Shown here piece by piece: positions 11,005 to 19,445 of a DNA stretch of 64,000 nt (within the stretch, counting starts at the first letter, position 1; each line of letters starts with the position of its first letter). Under the pieces are notes generated by a model. That model had not been told where the DNA came from, made no database searches, and saw only the letters and a program-made list of their open reading frames with translations. This DNA comes from Oceanobacillus sp. Castelsardo (lineage in GTDB: Bacteria; Bacillota; Bacilli; Bacillales; Amphibacillaceae), in assembly GCF_001659985.1 (NCBI RefSeq), contig NZ_LYCS01000007.1, forward strand, positions 1-64,000, written 5' to 3'. The position numbers and the translations under genes are program-made.

Positions 11005-12396
11005 CTAGTTAGCTGCTGTGTATTGTAATTGTATCCATTGCCCTTCCATTTGAGTTATTTTAGGGTTCCCTTTCTTTAAGCCGATAAGCCATAAAATCTC
11101 ACCATTATTATCAACTAAAATAGGCCATCTATTCCGCTTATCAATTGGAATCTTTTCATCAATAAAGATATCCTTTATTTTTTTACTACCATTTAAACCT
11201 GTCCAACTCATGCGGTCCCCAGGTCTTCTCGTACGAATATGTAATGGCAAAGCAACTTGACTTGAATAAAACCCATATGTAACCCTATTTTGTTCTTTAT
11301 TTCTATTCATTTGCGCAGATACTACCGATCCGTCCGGTAATGTAACTTCCCCCGGAATAGTTAATAGTTGATGAAAGGTACTATCTTCTTCATTCAGTGA
11401 ATCAGAAAAAAGAAAAATAATTTTTTCATATGATTTTTCTACTCTTAATTGTGATGGAAAGTCGATACGATTGTTCGCCTTTTTTGAGTATAATAATGAA
11501 AAAAATTCTTCCTCATGAATATATGATAAATCAGAAGGTAAATCATTATATAGATAGTTTAATATTAGATGAAGCGCACGCCTTTGTAAAGCACGGGGCC
11601 TCATTTTAAATGTTTGAATTTGAAAGGTTGCTGTATTCGATTTTCTGTCAAATTCGACTAAACTTTTCACCATTTCTGACGCCTCTTCTTGGAGAAATGT
11701 TTCATCTTCATGAAGCGTTTCATTTAAATGCTGTATGGTAGTATGTATATTGCTATTTTTCTCTTTTATTAATGGAAGAATATATTTTCTAAAATAATTT
11801 CGAGTATAGGTAGTATCAAAATTTGTTTCATCAATTCGAGGTTGGATATTAATTTCCTTACAATAGTTTTCAATATCGAACTTGGTTATACATAAGAACG
11901 GACGAATAATCCACCCGGTTGAAAACTCTCGCTTCACAGGGATACCGGAGAAGGCTGTTGATGAGGCAGACCTTGTAAGGCTCATTAGCATCGTTTCAAT
12001 TTGATCATCTCCATGATGACCTAATGCTAAATAATCTGCTTGGAAGGCTTCCATTTGTTCGGAAAAGAATTGATATCTTAACCTGCGGGCTGCAACCTCT
12101 GTACCTAGACGATTTCTTTCTTTATATGCTTTAACATCTAAAGAGTCAGAAACGAACGGGATACCCCATTTGTTACATATATCACGGACAAATTCCAAAT
12201 CTAAAAGAGACTCTTCTCCTCTTAATTGATGGTCAACAGAAAGAGCAACCACGTTTATTTCCCATCTATTTCGATTACTATGTAGAAAATGGAGCAAAGC
12301 TATGGAGTCTGCTCCACCAGATACTCCAACTAACACAGTTGCTCCCTTTTTTATTAATTGATGTTGATTTATAAACTTAAAAACGCATTTTTCCAT
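11005..12396 (-). CDS. tilS: tRNA(Ile)-lysidine synthase
   Basis: Attaches lysine to C34 of tRNA-Ile(CAU), changing both its anticodon reading and its charging identity; essential in bacteria. The 463-residue protein has the N-type ATP pyrophosphatase loop [16 protein letters not shown] (about residues 22-37), [12 protein letters not shown] (about 126-137), and a TilS C-terminal domain with [12 protein letters not shown] (about 378-389). A sigma-A type promoter lies just upstream. The operon tilS-hpt then leads toward ftsH. Confidence 0.96.
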   Translation of the reverse strand: MEKCVFKFINQHQLIKKGATVLVGVSGGADSIALLHFLHSNRNRWEINVVALSVDHQLRGEESLLDLEFVRDICNKWGIPFVSDSLDVKAYKERNRLGTEVAARRLRYQFFSEQMEAFQADYLALGHHGDDQIETMLMSLTRSASSTAFSGIPVKREFSTGWIIRPFLCITKFDIENYCKEINIQPRIDETNFDTTYTRNYFRKYILPLIKEKNSNIHTTIQHLNETLHEDETFLQEEASEMVKSLVEFDRKSNTATFQIQTFKMRPRALQRRALHLILNYLYNDLPSDLSYIHEEEFFSLLYSKKANNRIDFPSQLRVEKSYEKIIFLFSDSLNEEDSTFHQLLTIPGEVTLPDGSVVSAQMNRNKEQNRVTYGFYSSQVALPLHIRTRRPGDRMSWTGLNGSKKIKDIFIDEKIPIDKRNRWPILVDNNGEILWLIGLKKGNPKITQMEGQWIQLQYTAAN

Positions 12397-12440
12397 ACGT
12401 CAAACCCCACTAAATTAGCAAACTATTGATTCTAGTTACC

Positions 12441-12470
12441 ATTATATTAAAAAAAGCATAATCTCCTCAA
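12441..12470 (-). promoter_or_regulatory. probable tilS promoter
   Basis: TTGAGG and TATAAT are spaced 18 bp on the minus strand, about 45 bases before the tilS ATG and after the yabT stop. This would let tilS-hpt be expressed independently of the sporulation genes upstream. Confidence 0.55.
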
Positions 12471-12478
12471 CTAAAGTG

Positions 12479-13411
12479 TTAGAAAATCAAAGAAAGAATA
12501 TAAAATCCAATGGCAACGACCGAAATTCCTCCCATCTCTATGTAAAAAGGAATATTCGTAACTTTTTGATTGCTCTTTTTCTTTAATCTACTTTTATTTT
12601 GTGCTTGATAAACAATTTGCAGGACATCATTCTTCATTTCGGAACTCGTCTTATATTTCCCAGCAATCGCCTTTTTTAAGGGGTTACGATAAGGTTGCAA
12701 CGGCTTTACTTCGTCAATTTTTTTGTAGATAAGTTTTTCAGAATATGTCGTTTTTTCAAATCTCCGTGGATAATAAATATGGAGGAAAACCATTACTAAG
12801 GCAAATAAATCATAACTAGGTTCTGCTTTTCTCGTTCCTAATCCCCAATAACCTCTATCATAAAACTCCGTATACTCCTTTATCGCGCGGCCTTTTTGAG
12901 TTGTCCCGCCAACATCAACCCACCGTACTCTCGAAGGGGATGATAGGACCATTAAATTATCTAATTTTAGATCACCAAAAACCCATCCAGATTGATGTAG
13001 TTGTTCTAAATCCTCAAGTAGTTGAAGTAGAAATACTCCTACCCATACATTTCCATGATTTTTAATAAAATAGGCCATGGATTCTCCTTTTAAATACTCC
13101 ATCACATAGAAAGAGTAAGTTGTTCCATATGGGGATACCCAATCATCTACATCCAATAAATAAGGCCCAAGCCTAGTTCCTTGGACCTGACCGAGTGATT
13201 TTAATACATTTACTTCAACCGTCATGGAAGTACCTTTATCACTTATCTTAAGTGCAGCTAACTTTCCACCCGATTCACATAAATAAACGGTACCTATTGC
13301 ACCCTTACCAAGCTTTCCTTTTATACGGTATTGATTTTTATACCACTTTCCTGTAATTTTTGTCCCAGGCTTAAAGTCAATATCCGAATTCTTCCACGTC
13401 TGTGCTCTCAT
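12479..13411 (-). CDS. yabT: membrane-anchored Ser/Thr protein kinase, YabT-like
   Basis: A 310-residue protein kinase with a C-terminal anchor (residues about 287-309). The P-loop is GKLGKGAIGTVYL (32-44), the ATP-binding lysine is probably K55 (LAALKIS), and the catalytic segment is GDLKLDN (146-152). The HRD motif is replaced by V-F-G-D, and the DFG motif by D-V-G-G (166-169), so key acidic residues remain but the motifs are atypical. In B. subtilis YabT acts during sporulation and germinates DNA-damage related phosphorylation; applying that here is inference. The ATG lies behind AAGGAG and overlaps the end of yabS by 35-38 bases. Confidence 0.88.
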   Translation of the reverse strand: MRAQTWKNSDIDFKPGTKITGKWYKNQYRIKGKLGKGAIGTVYLCESGGKLAALKISDKGTSMTVEVNVLKSLGQVQGTRLGPYLLDVDDWVSPYGTTYSFYVMEYLKGESMAYFIKNHGNVWVGVFLLQLLEDLEQLHQSGWVFGDLKLDNLMVLSSPSRVRWVDVGGTTQKGRAIKEYTEFYDRGYWGLGTRKAEPSYDLFALVMVFLHIYYPRRFEKTTYSEKLIYKKIDEVKPLQPYRNPLKKAIAGKYKTSSEMKNDVLQIVYQAQNKSRLKKKSNQKVTNIPFYIEMGGISVVAIGFYILSLIF

Positions 13412-14114
13412 TTCTTAAGCTCCTTAATAAGCTCTTTTTACCAAATTGATATATCGCTTCTCGTAATGCTGGTCCTGTAGGTGTGATTCCGCCACTTGTT
13501 AATTTGGGGAAGACTTCGGAAATAGAATTTAATTGTGGTGACCAGTCTAACACTTTCTGAATATCTTTTCGTTTTCCAGGAAAGCTAAAAATACAAAAGC
13601 GGTTTTTCCCAATCCTGGAATTTAGACTAATAGATAAGTCAATTAACGACTCCTTTACGGTAGGAAGCTTGTCGTGCATACTCGCACTAGTATCTACTAA
13701 TACGACAACCTCCAAATCACTCGATTCTCCCAAATCTTCAACTACTTCCATGATTTCTCCACGTTTTTCTGGGTCTATATCCTCTATAGATTGGTTGGAA
13801 CCTAGTATTTGTTTCAATTCTTTATTTACAAACCCCTGTATAGTTTGAGTCATTGCTTGACGTGTTACCATTTTTACTGTTTGTGATAATATTTCTGGAT
13901 AAACAATTTGGCTTACACCACCACCTGAAAGGGCGATATCTTCTACTTCTTTTAGACCTCCCACCTCTTCTGTTTGATTATTCTCTAATATTCCAATCAC
14001 ATTCACTGTTATTCCTTGTTCATAAGCAAGAGCTGCCACTCCCGCGGGATCTTCACCTTTATTCGAGCAACCATCTGTTATAAGTAAAATCTGCTTTAAC
14101 GTCCCTTTTTTCAA
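13377..14114 (-). CDS. yabS: von Willebrand factor A-like domain protein, YabS-like
   Basis: A 245-residue protein with a VWA-like domain in a permuted look: LLITDGCSNKGEDP at the N-terminus and VVVLVDTSASMHDKLPTVK in the middle, where D-x-S-x-S forms a metal-dependent adhesion site. Its role is unknown; in B. subtilis it sits between spoIIE and yabT and is made under sporulation control. The frame extends to an ATG at 14135, but that codon overlaps the AAAGGGAGG binding site. The TTG at 14114 is at proper distance and is taken as the start. Confidence 0.87.
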   Translation of the reverse strand: MKKGTLKQILLITDGCSNKGEDPAGVAALAYEQGITVNVIGILENNQTEEVGGLKEVEDIALSGGGVSQIVYPEILSQTVKMVTRQAMTQTIQGFVNKELKQILGSNQSIEDIDPEKRGEIMEVVEDLGESSDLEVVVLVDTSASMHDKLPTVKESLIDLSISLNSRIGKNRFCIFSFPGKRKDIQKVLDWSPQLNSISEVFPKLTSGGITPTGPALREAIYQFGKKSLLRSLRNESTDVEEFGY

Positions 14115-14272
14115 GAAAAAAACCTCCCTTTTCATTCACTAGCATCATCGCCAAGATAGAGAGGATTTATACATTTATCAAGCTTAGTTATAGATAGTCT
14201 AGCATTCTAGATTTGCGTAAAGATAAGGGTATATAAAATCTATCTTAATATACCTTATCACAAGGAATGCCG

Positions 14273-14537
14273 CGGCCAGCTCCAGCGCCCAACGACTAGC
14301 GAGACTTCCTTCACCTTCGTACGATAAGTCAACATCGACTCACTCCGTTCGCCGTGTTTCCTTTATCTCCTACGGCTGTAGAATGTCCGACTAAGACCGC
14401 CGCTATGCGCGGCAACATCGGACCACCTGGCATGGCCAGGCGCAGTCCGTACGTCGCTACGAAGCACAGGATGTGCGAGTACAGGCGTTGCGACAGGACG
14501 TCGCGTTCTTAGCCTGTAAGGGCGCTTGCGCTTTTGA
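14273..14537 (-). repeat. family-1 mosaic hairpin repeat, copy B
   Basis: Reverse-oriented copy of about 265 bp, beginning at 14537 with GCGCAAGCGCCC. It contains extra hairpin modules that copies A and C lack: CCTGGCCATGCCAGG (palindromic), a GTCCGA...TCGGAC stem enclosing GCCGCGCATAGCGGC, and a unique block with GACGTCCTGTC. It ends near 14273 with GGGCGCTGGAGCTGG. Its first bases overlap the 3' end of the small gene at 14509-14784. From 14136 to 14272 I see no gene. Confidence 0.85.
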
Positions 14538-14784
14538 TCATCGGACTCCCTCTTGCTCGCACATCTGTGAGTAAATGTAAATAGCCTTTTACCCTCCTTG
14601 TTCCGCTCACACTCGAGAAAGCATTCACAAAAATGAGAGCCTCTTTCCCAATAGTTATATTTGCAATTATTTTATCCTTAATATTAGACATTCGCTTTAA
14701 TCCCGACTGGATCAATGTTTCTATTTGTTTCGCCCGAATCAAATAAATGTAAGCAATTAAAAATGTTGTTATCATGGAATTCAT
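14509..14784 (-). CDS. small hypothetical protein downstream of spoIIE, C-terminus made by a repeat
   Basis: A 91-residue frame whose start is supported by AAGGAG, which directly follows the spoIIE stop codon and lies nine bases before the ATG. This suggests coupling to spoIIE. The N-terminus (MNSMITTFLIAYIYLI) could be a short membrane segment or signal anchor, followed by a basic, possibly helical part (LIQSGLKRMSNIKDKIIANI). The last ten or so codons (IKSASALTG) lie inside the family-1 repeat, which supplies the stop. I do not recognise a family. It may be a longer gene truncated by the repeat. Confidence 0.45.
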   Translation of the reverse strand: MNSMITTFLIAYIYLIRAKQIETLIQSGLKRMSNIKDKIIANITIGKEALIFVNAFSSVSGTRRVKGYLHLLTDVRARGSPMIKSASALTG

Positions 14785-14797
14785 CTACTAACACTCC

Positions 14798-17251
14798 TTA
14801 TAATGCTTTGTTATTATATAGTGGAACGGAAGCCCATTTTGGTTTGTTTTTATTAATCTTTGCTACTAGTACAGTCATATCATCATCTATCGTTCCAGAT
14901 TTTGTCCGGATTACTTCTTCTAACAATAGATCGGCAATTTCCTGTGGGTCATCTGTTGCCATTTCTTTTAGTTTCCTTCTCATCCACATATCCGTATTTT
15001 CGATATGCATTGGACCATCAAATATACCATCGCTCATCATAATAAGCAGATCCTCTGACAACAGCTGTTCACTTACAATATCTACATCAAAATCCTGTAT
15101 GATTCCGATTGGTAGATTACTAGCTTCTATCTTAATAATATCCTCCCCTCTTTTTATAAAGCTTGGTGTTGATCCAATCTTAAGAAATTGAACAAAGGCA
15201 TTGTGCAAATCAATAACTGCTAAATCAAGTGTTGCAAACATTTCATCTGTCGTCCGCAATGATAGAATAGAATTAATGGACTTAATCGCTACTTTTTCCG
15301 GTATTCCGGTCTGCAGTATTTGTTGAAGTAGTCTTAGTGTCTCTACACTTTCTTCCCGAGCACGTTGGCCATTCCCCATTCCATCACTTATCGCCATTGC
15401 ATATTTACCAGCCCCCAACTCAATAGTCGTATAACTGTCACCCGATATAATCCCTCCACCTTTTGCGGCATTTGCAGCACCAGTTGTTACTACAAATTCC
15501 CTTGCTGACCCAAAAGCTAAATAACTTGTACCATTTGGAAACGGTGAAATATCTTCCTGTTTCACTACAATCATTTCACTTAATATGTCGGATAGTACTG
15601 GAGCAATTAATTTCGACCCCTCCCCGTGATAATTGTAGAAGGATACTTTCATTTCAATATCAACATTGCCCTTTTCTAAAGAATAGATATCCAGTTTCTC
15701 TAGTTCGATTCCCATCGTTTTTAACCCATGTATAATTTGCTCCTCTTGTATTTCATGATTTTGCCTTTCTTTTAAAATTTCTTTAGCAAAATCACCCATC
15801 ACCTCCGAAACACCTTGTAACTGATCGGCAACTAAACGCTTACTTTCTAACACTTGTTGTCTAAGTTTCCGATTTGCTTCAAATAAAGTGATTTCTTCCT
15901 TCATAACATCAATTACCTTCTTCGATTTTACACAGTGGTTTTCAAATTCCCTCCATACTTTATGATTAGGCGTATATCCGTCTTCAATATCATTTTTCAT
16001 TTCTTCCATTAAAGAATAAGTGGTATCAAATTCCTTTTGCCAACACCTGTCTTTCATAAAACATGTTTGACATGATCTCTCTGTTACTTGCGATAAAAAA
16101 TAATCCGTTTCCCTCCTTTTCTCTGTTTCATCCACAGCATAAATTTCTGTCGTATCAAAGCTTTTTGCTAATGCGTGAAATACACCAGAAAATTGTTCTA
16201 CACGTCTAGCGGTTACATTTCGAACCTTTTGTAAGTAGCGCTCTTGCTCATGCGTATACTCCTCTGTTCCTGGTATATATCTAGAAATTCTATTAGACCA
16301 AGAAGCAGGAGTAAGAAAGAATAAGGTAATAGCAATCAATGATTCAATAAGAGAAGGGATTAATTCCGCTGAACTGCCATAAATACCTATCAGAAAAGTA
16401 CCGACGAGTAATCCAATCGCTACTCCTATTTTTTTCCCCTCTTTTAATAGGCCACCAAGCAATCCCGAAAATGCTAAAAGACTCATTTGATAGAGATTGG
16501 CTACGCTTGCTAAAGACAGAATTAATCCCGCTACTACCCCAACTGTTGACCCAATAGCCGCGCCACCTACAAAGGCAAATAATAATACAAAATAGCGAGA
16601 GAAAACCTGTTCAATGGAAGCACCATAAACTTCCCAACCTATTGTTCCGGTCAATATGGAAGCAATAAGGATAATCATACAAACTATTTCTTCATTTTTT
16701 AATGTGGACTTATATCTTTTTGGTGATATTAGTGGAATGCTTTGCATAAAGATTAATACTAGTACCGTTCCTAATACTCCTTCTATCGCTAAAAGTACCC
16801 ACTCATAAGAGGTTAATTGATTTTGTATAGAATAAAGAAATACTCGGGACAATATGGTAGATAGAAATACAAATAAAGGTACTAGAATTTGCTGGCTCTT
16901 TTTATTCTTAAATATGGCTGCTAAAAAAATAAATACTGTCATCGCCATTACTAGAAATAGACTATGAGTGAGAGAATAACTAACAGAGCCTACTAGAATA
17001 GCGAGCATCGTTGGAAAGGTCTTGGCTCGATCAACGAACCAAATGGTAGCCAAAAAGGCAACCGCAAAAGGAGAAACCTCCGTTAAGATAACTGCTCTAC
17101 CTAATAAAAAGCCAACTAAGAAGAATAACCAACCCTTTTCAAATAATTGAGACTTACATTTTAATAGTAGTCTCTTGTGGAACTTGCTTATTCGTTTATT
17201 TTTATCTACACCAAATCCGCTCGATTCCATTTTTGGGATAGAACTCATCAT
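14798..17251 (-). CDS. spoIIE: stage II sporulation protein E, PP2C phosphatase
   Basis: Dephosphorylates SpoIIAA-P, which frees sigma-F in the forespore, and helps place the polar septum. The 817-residue product has about ten hydrophobic membrane segments in the first 320 residues, a central FtsZ-interaction region, and a C-terminal PPM/PP2C domain. The metal-binding aspartates are in AISDGMGNGQRA, MMSDGIFDG and DDDMTVLV. A longer frame from a TTG at 17308 exists, but that TTG is part of the -35 region. The ATG at 17251 lies behind AGGAGTGG. Cysteine-rich segment CQTCFMKDRCW lies near residue 400. Confidence 0.97.
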   Translation of the reverse strand: MMSSIPKMESSGFGVDKNKRISKFHKRLLLKCKSQLFEKGWLFFLVGFLLGRAVILTEVSPFAVAFLATIWFVDRAKTFPTMLAILVGSVSYSLTHSLFLVMAMTVFIFLAAIFKNKKSQQILVPLFVFLSTILSRVFLYSIQNQLTSYEWVLLAIEGVLGTVLVLIFMQSIPLISPKRYKSTLKNEEIVCMIILIASILTGTIGWEVYGASIEQVFSRYFVLLFAFVGGAAIGSTVGVVAGLILSLASVANLYQMSLLAFSGLLGGLLKEGKKIGVAIGLLVGTFLIGIYGSSAELIPSLIESLIAITLFFLTPASWSNRISRYIPGTEEYTHEQERYLQKVRNVTARRVEQFSGVFHALAKSFDTTEIYAVDETEKRRETDYFLSQVTERSCQTCFMKDRCWQKEFDTTYSLMEEMKNDIEDGYTPNHKVWREFENHCVKSKKVIDVMKEEITLFEANRKLRQQVLESKRLVADQLQGVSEVMGDFAKEILKERQNHEIQEEQIIHGLKTMGIELEKLDIYSLEKGNVDIEMKVSFYNYHGEGSKLIAPVLSDILSEMIVVKQEDISPFPNGTSYLAFGSAREFVVTTGAANAAKGGGIISGDSYTTIELGAGKYAMAISDGMGNGQRAREESVETLRLLQQILQTGIPEKVAIKSINSILSLRTTDEMFATLDLAVIDLHNAFVQFLKIGSTPSFIKRGEDIIKIEASNLPIGIIQDFDVDIVSEQLLSEDLLIMMSDGIFDGPMHIENTDMWMRRKLKEMATDDPQEIADLLLEEVIRTKSGTIDDDMTVLVAKINKNKPKWASVPLYNNKAL

Positions 17252-17275
17252 ATTACCACTCCTATCTTTTCTATT

Positions 17276-17308
17276 AGTAAACCACACTATGTCTTGTTTT
17301 TTTGTCAA
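17276..17308 (-). promoter_or_regulatory. spoIIE promoter with 21-bp spacer (Spo0A-type)
   Basis: On the minus strand TTGACA (17303-17308) and TTTACT (17276-17281) are separated by 21 bp. Spo0A-activated sigma-A promoters such as spoIIE and spoIIG of B. subtilis are known for such over-long spacers. A sequence close to the Spo0A box (CGTCGAA, consensus TGTCGAA) lies upstream at 17335-17341. The transcript would begin about 20 bases before the ATG at 17251. Confidence 0.65.
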
Positions 17309-17555
17309 AACAACGGTGCAACATTTAAAATTCGTTCGACGTCTTTCTAACTAATAAGCAAAATTCAACAATCTAGCATAAACCTAGTAATATATAGGTT
17401 TTGCCTTAACTCTGTCTCTACTTTCTCATCAACCTAAGCACTTATTTCAGATTTATAGGCTTTTTTTTATTTCAATCTTTGCCGAATTGTCTTCTGACTT
17501 GACGAATAAAGTAACATTATTATATTTCTTTATCGCATTTATACATTTTTCATCA

Positions 17556-17575
17556 TAGAATAGAATAGAATAGAA
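17556..17575. repeat. (TAGAA)4 microsatellite
   Basis: Four perfect TAGAA units in the AT-rich region between spoIIE and the tRNA gene. The rest of 17342-17598 shows no gene. Confidence 0.85.
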
Positions 17576-17598
17576 TATTTAATCTTCTCTTTTTTCTA

Positions 17599-17627
17599 TT
17601 GACAGAAGTAATGGTATATAGTATGAT
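17599..17627 (+). promoter_or_regulatory. tRNA-Met promoter
   Basis: TTGACA (17599-17604), a 17-bp spacer and TATGAT (17622-17627) on the plus strand. The tRNA starts 17 bases after the -10 box. Confidence 0.85.
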
Positions 17628-17644
17628 ATTTTTTGTTGGCATTT

Positions 17645-17718
17645 GGCGGCGTAGCTCAGCTGGCGAGAGCGTACGGTTCATACCCGTGAGGTCGTGGGTT
17701 CGATCCCCTCCGCCGCTA
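17645..17718 (+). tRNA. tRNA-Met(CAU), elongator type
   Basis: A 74-base cloverleaf: acceptor GGCGGCG / CGCCGCT with discriminator A, D arm GCTC...GAGC, anticodon stem TACGG / CCGTG with loop TTCATAC (anticodon CAT), T loop TTCGATC. It resembles the elongator tRNA-Met next to spoIIE in B. subtilis. CCA is not encoded. The T stem (GTGGG / CCCTC) has a U-U mismatch in its second pair. It is on the plus strand, against all neighbours and against replication if the origin is to the right. The tRNA-Glu usually beside it is absent. Confidence 0.95.
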
Positions 17719-17727
17719 TTATAAAGG

Positions 17728-17762
17728 AAACAGCTATCACAATCGTGATAGCTGTTTTTTTG
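17728..17762 (+). terminator. tRNA-Met terminator
   Basis: The stem AAACAGCTATCAC / GTGATAGCTGTTT with loop AATC is followed by seven T residues on the plus strand, ten bases after the tRNA. Confidence 0.95.
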
Positions 17763-17783
17763 GGATTACCGTTTATCAAAAGT

Positions 17784-17826
17784 AAAAAAGCAAGGTATCT
17801 GCATAAAAACAGACACCTTGCTTTTT
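17784..17826 (-). terminator. yabR terminator
   Basis: The stem GCAAGGTGTCTG / CAGATACCTTGC is followed by a T tract on the minus strand. It lies back to back with the tRNA terminator, so both converging transcripts end here. Confidence 0.9.
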
Positions 17827-17869
17827 CGTATATACAAGAGCATTCGCTACAATTCATAGACAGCAACTG

Positions 17870-18262
17870 CTAGCCTCGCTTAGCACCTCGACCTCCGCGT
17901 TTGGATTCCGTATGCTTTTTCAAAGAGGCTAAACGATCCTCAGAATCTTTGAGAAAGCGGCTCATTTTAGCTTCAAAGTTCTCTTGGCGTTCTTTCTTTA
18001 CTTTTGGACGGGCAGGACGCGCAGGGCGGTCTATTGCTTTCTTGATAGAAAGTCCAATTTTACCATCCTTTTCGACATTAATGACTTTTACTACTACTTC
18101 ATCCCCAACTTTTAGATGGTCGTTAATGTCTTTTACATAATTGTCGGCAACCTCACTAATATGAACAAGACCTGTCTTTCCTTCTCCAAGTTCAACAAAT
18201 GCACCAAAATTAGTGATTCCAGTTACCTTTCCTTGCAGCTTGCTGCCTACTTCGATTGACAT
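17870..18262 (-). CDS. yabR: S1 RNA-binding domain protein, YabR-like
   Basis: A 130-residue protein with one S1 OB-fold domain (residues 1-75; GKVTGITNFGAFVELGEG, LVHISEVAD, DGKIGLSIKKA) and a very basic tail (PARPARPKVKKERQ..., ending RGGRGAKRG). Such proteins bind RNA and often associate with ribosomes; the exact role of YabR is not settled. It is syntenic with B. subtilis yabR, downstream of divIC. A T-rich terminator follows. Confidence 0.92.
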   Translation of the reverse strand: MSIEVGSKLQGKVTGITNFGAFVELGEGKTGLVHISEVADNYVKDINDHLKVGDEVVVKVINVEKDGKIGLSIKKAIDRPARPARPKVKKERQENFEAKMSRFLKDSEDRLASLKKHTESKRGGRGAKRG

Positions 18263-18352
18263 AAAAAAAATGCTCCTCCTTAAAAGATTAGATAAAGTGA
18301 TACTAAAGATCCCTTTAGTTCACTTATAGTATATTAATCAAATGAAAAAGTG

Positions 18353-18733
18353 TCAATATGATGGTTCTTCATCTGGAATAGTAAAAATCAATTCCCCTTC
18401 TTTAGATAAGAAGTAATTTGTTCTGGCGATATCCAAAACGTAGTCCTCATTATTTAGCAATTCAATTTCTTCTTTTAAATTCTTTTCCGATTGCTTTAAT
18501 TCATTTAACTCTTTTTCCAATTGCTCGTGCTGCGCCACTTTTTCTGCATGAATAGCACGCTGCTTCATATGATATCCTGCCATGCACCCAAATATAATTA
18601 ACGTAGTTACTGCGAATAAGACTAACCGACGAACTAACCGTTGTTTCTTTCTTTTCTGTCTTTCTATGTAAGTGTCATATTGTTGCATATAGCTTGAATC
18701 GATTTTAGCAACGGTAGTTTTTCGAGAAGACAA
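18353..18733 (-). CDS. divIC: cell-division protein DivIC (FtsB-like)
   Basis: Bitopic divisome protein that works with FtsL and DivIB in activating septal wall synthesis. The 126-residue product has a basic cytoplasmic N-terminus (about 1-35), one transmembrane segment (about 36-55), and a coiled coil (about 60-95, rich in K, E, L and Q). A short extracellular tail has the conserved YVLDIARTNYFLSKEGELIF block near the C-terminus. It lies between yabQ and yabR as in B. subtilis. Confidence 0.94.
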   Translation of the reverse strand: MSSRKTTVAKIDSSYMQQYDTYIERQKRKKQRLVRRLVLFAVTTLIIFGCMAGYHMKQRAIHAEKVAQHEQLEKELNELKQSEKNLKEEIELLNNEDYVLDIARTNYFLSKEGELIFTIPDEEPSY

Positions 18734-18760
18734 AGCTTCTACCTCCTCATTGATTGAAAT

Positions 18761-18856
18761 GCATGTCCAAAAGGAGGATGAAAAGGAACAAGACAGCTAA
18801 AGCTGCAACGTCCTATTGCATACCGAAATGTCATTTTCACCGGACCTTTTGAACAA
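18761..18856 (-). repeat. family-2 repeat with TTCAAAAGG inverted ends, copy 1
   Basis: Read on the minus strand it begins GTTCAAAAGGTCCGGTGAAAATGACATTTCGG and ends CATCCTCCTTTTGGACATGC; that is, it has 9-10 bp terminal inverted repeats. The same ends flank a different middle at 48119-48230. The last codons and the stop of yabQ lie inside this element. Confidence 0.75.
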
Positions 18857-19445
18857 GCTCCTTAAGAATTTTAAGCCATTTTACTAATATATTCTTTATT
18901 TTACTATAAAATCCTGCAATTCGCTTTAAAAAGTTTTTAAAACTATTTGGCAGGATATAGTAAATGGCCTTTAAAATCCATCCTATTGGAGTAAGTAGAA
19001 GCTTTAAAATGAATAAAATCAATTTCCATATAACACGAGCAATACCTAAAATAATCGTGACCAATAAAGTAATAGTCCATATGATTGGTTGAACGATAAG
19101 GGCTTGTACAATCCTTTTACAGAAGCGATAAATATTGGTGATGATTCGAATAATTTGTTCTAATACTTTTTTATATATAGTTGCAGCAAATACTTGATAT
19201 ATAGCAAACCCTAATAAGCAAGCAATAAAAATATAAAACCTAATTTCACCTGAATTAACCTGGAATAGAATGTAAAACAATACGACCGTTTGGGTTAGCC
19301 AAAAGCAAATTTCCATAAAGTAAGTTAAAACTATTTTACGCTTCCAATATGGAGTGAATCGACGAAAAGTATCAAGGGCTATTCCTAAGTAAAAGCCGCT
19401 TAGAACCATGGAAATCATGGTCATAAACTGAACACTAAGCGTCAT
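18837..19445 (-). CDS. yabQ: spore cortex biosynthesis protein YabQ
   Basis: A 202-residue polytopic membrane protein needed for spore cortex formation in B. subtilis. It has hydrophobic segments near residues 5-25, 40-60, 67-90 and 110-145, followed by a basic amphipathic tail. Its start overlaps the end of yabP, so the pair is translationally coupled. The final residues (VQKVR) and stop are encoded by a family-2 repeat, which means the native C-terminus may have been replaced. Confidence 0.92.
   Translation of the reverse strand: MTLSVQFMTMISMVLSGFYLGIALDTFRRFTPYWKRKIVLTYFMEICFWLTQTVVLFYILFQVNSGEIRFYIFIACLLGFAIYQVFAATIYKKVLEQIIRIITNIYRFCKRIVQALIVQPIIWTITLLVTIILGIARVIWKLILFILKLLLTPIGWILKAIYYILPNSFKNFLKRIAGFYSKIKNILVKWLKILKELVQKVR

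Noticed and set aside
14509-14540. Transposase or integrase remnant in copy B
   Set aside because: Translated frames of the repeat show no recognisable catalytic motif.
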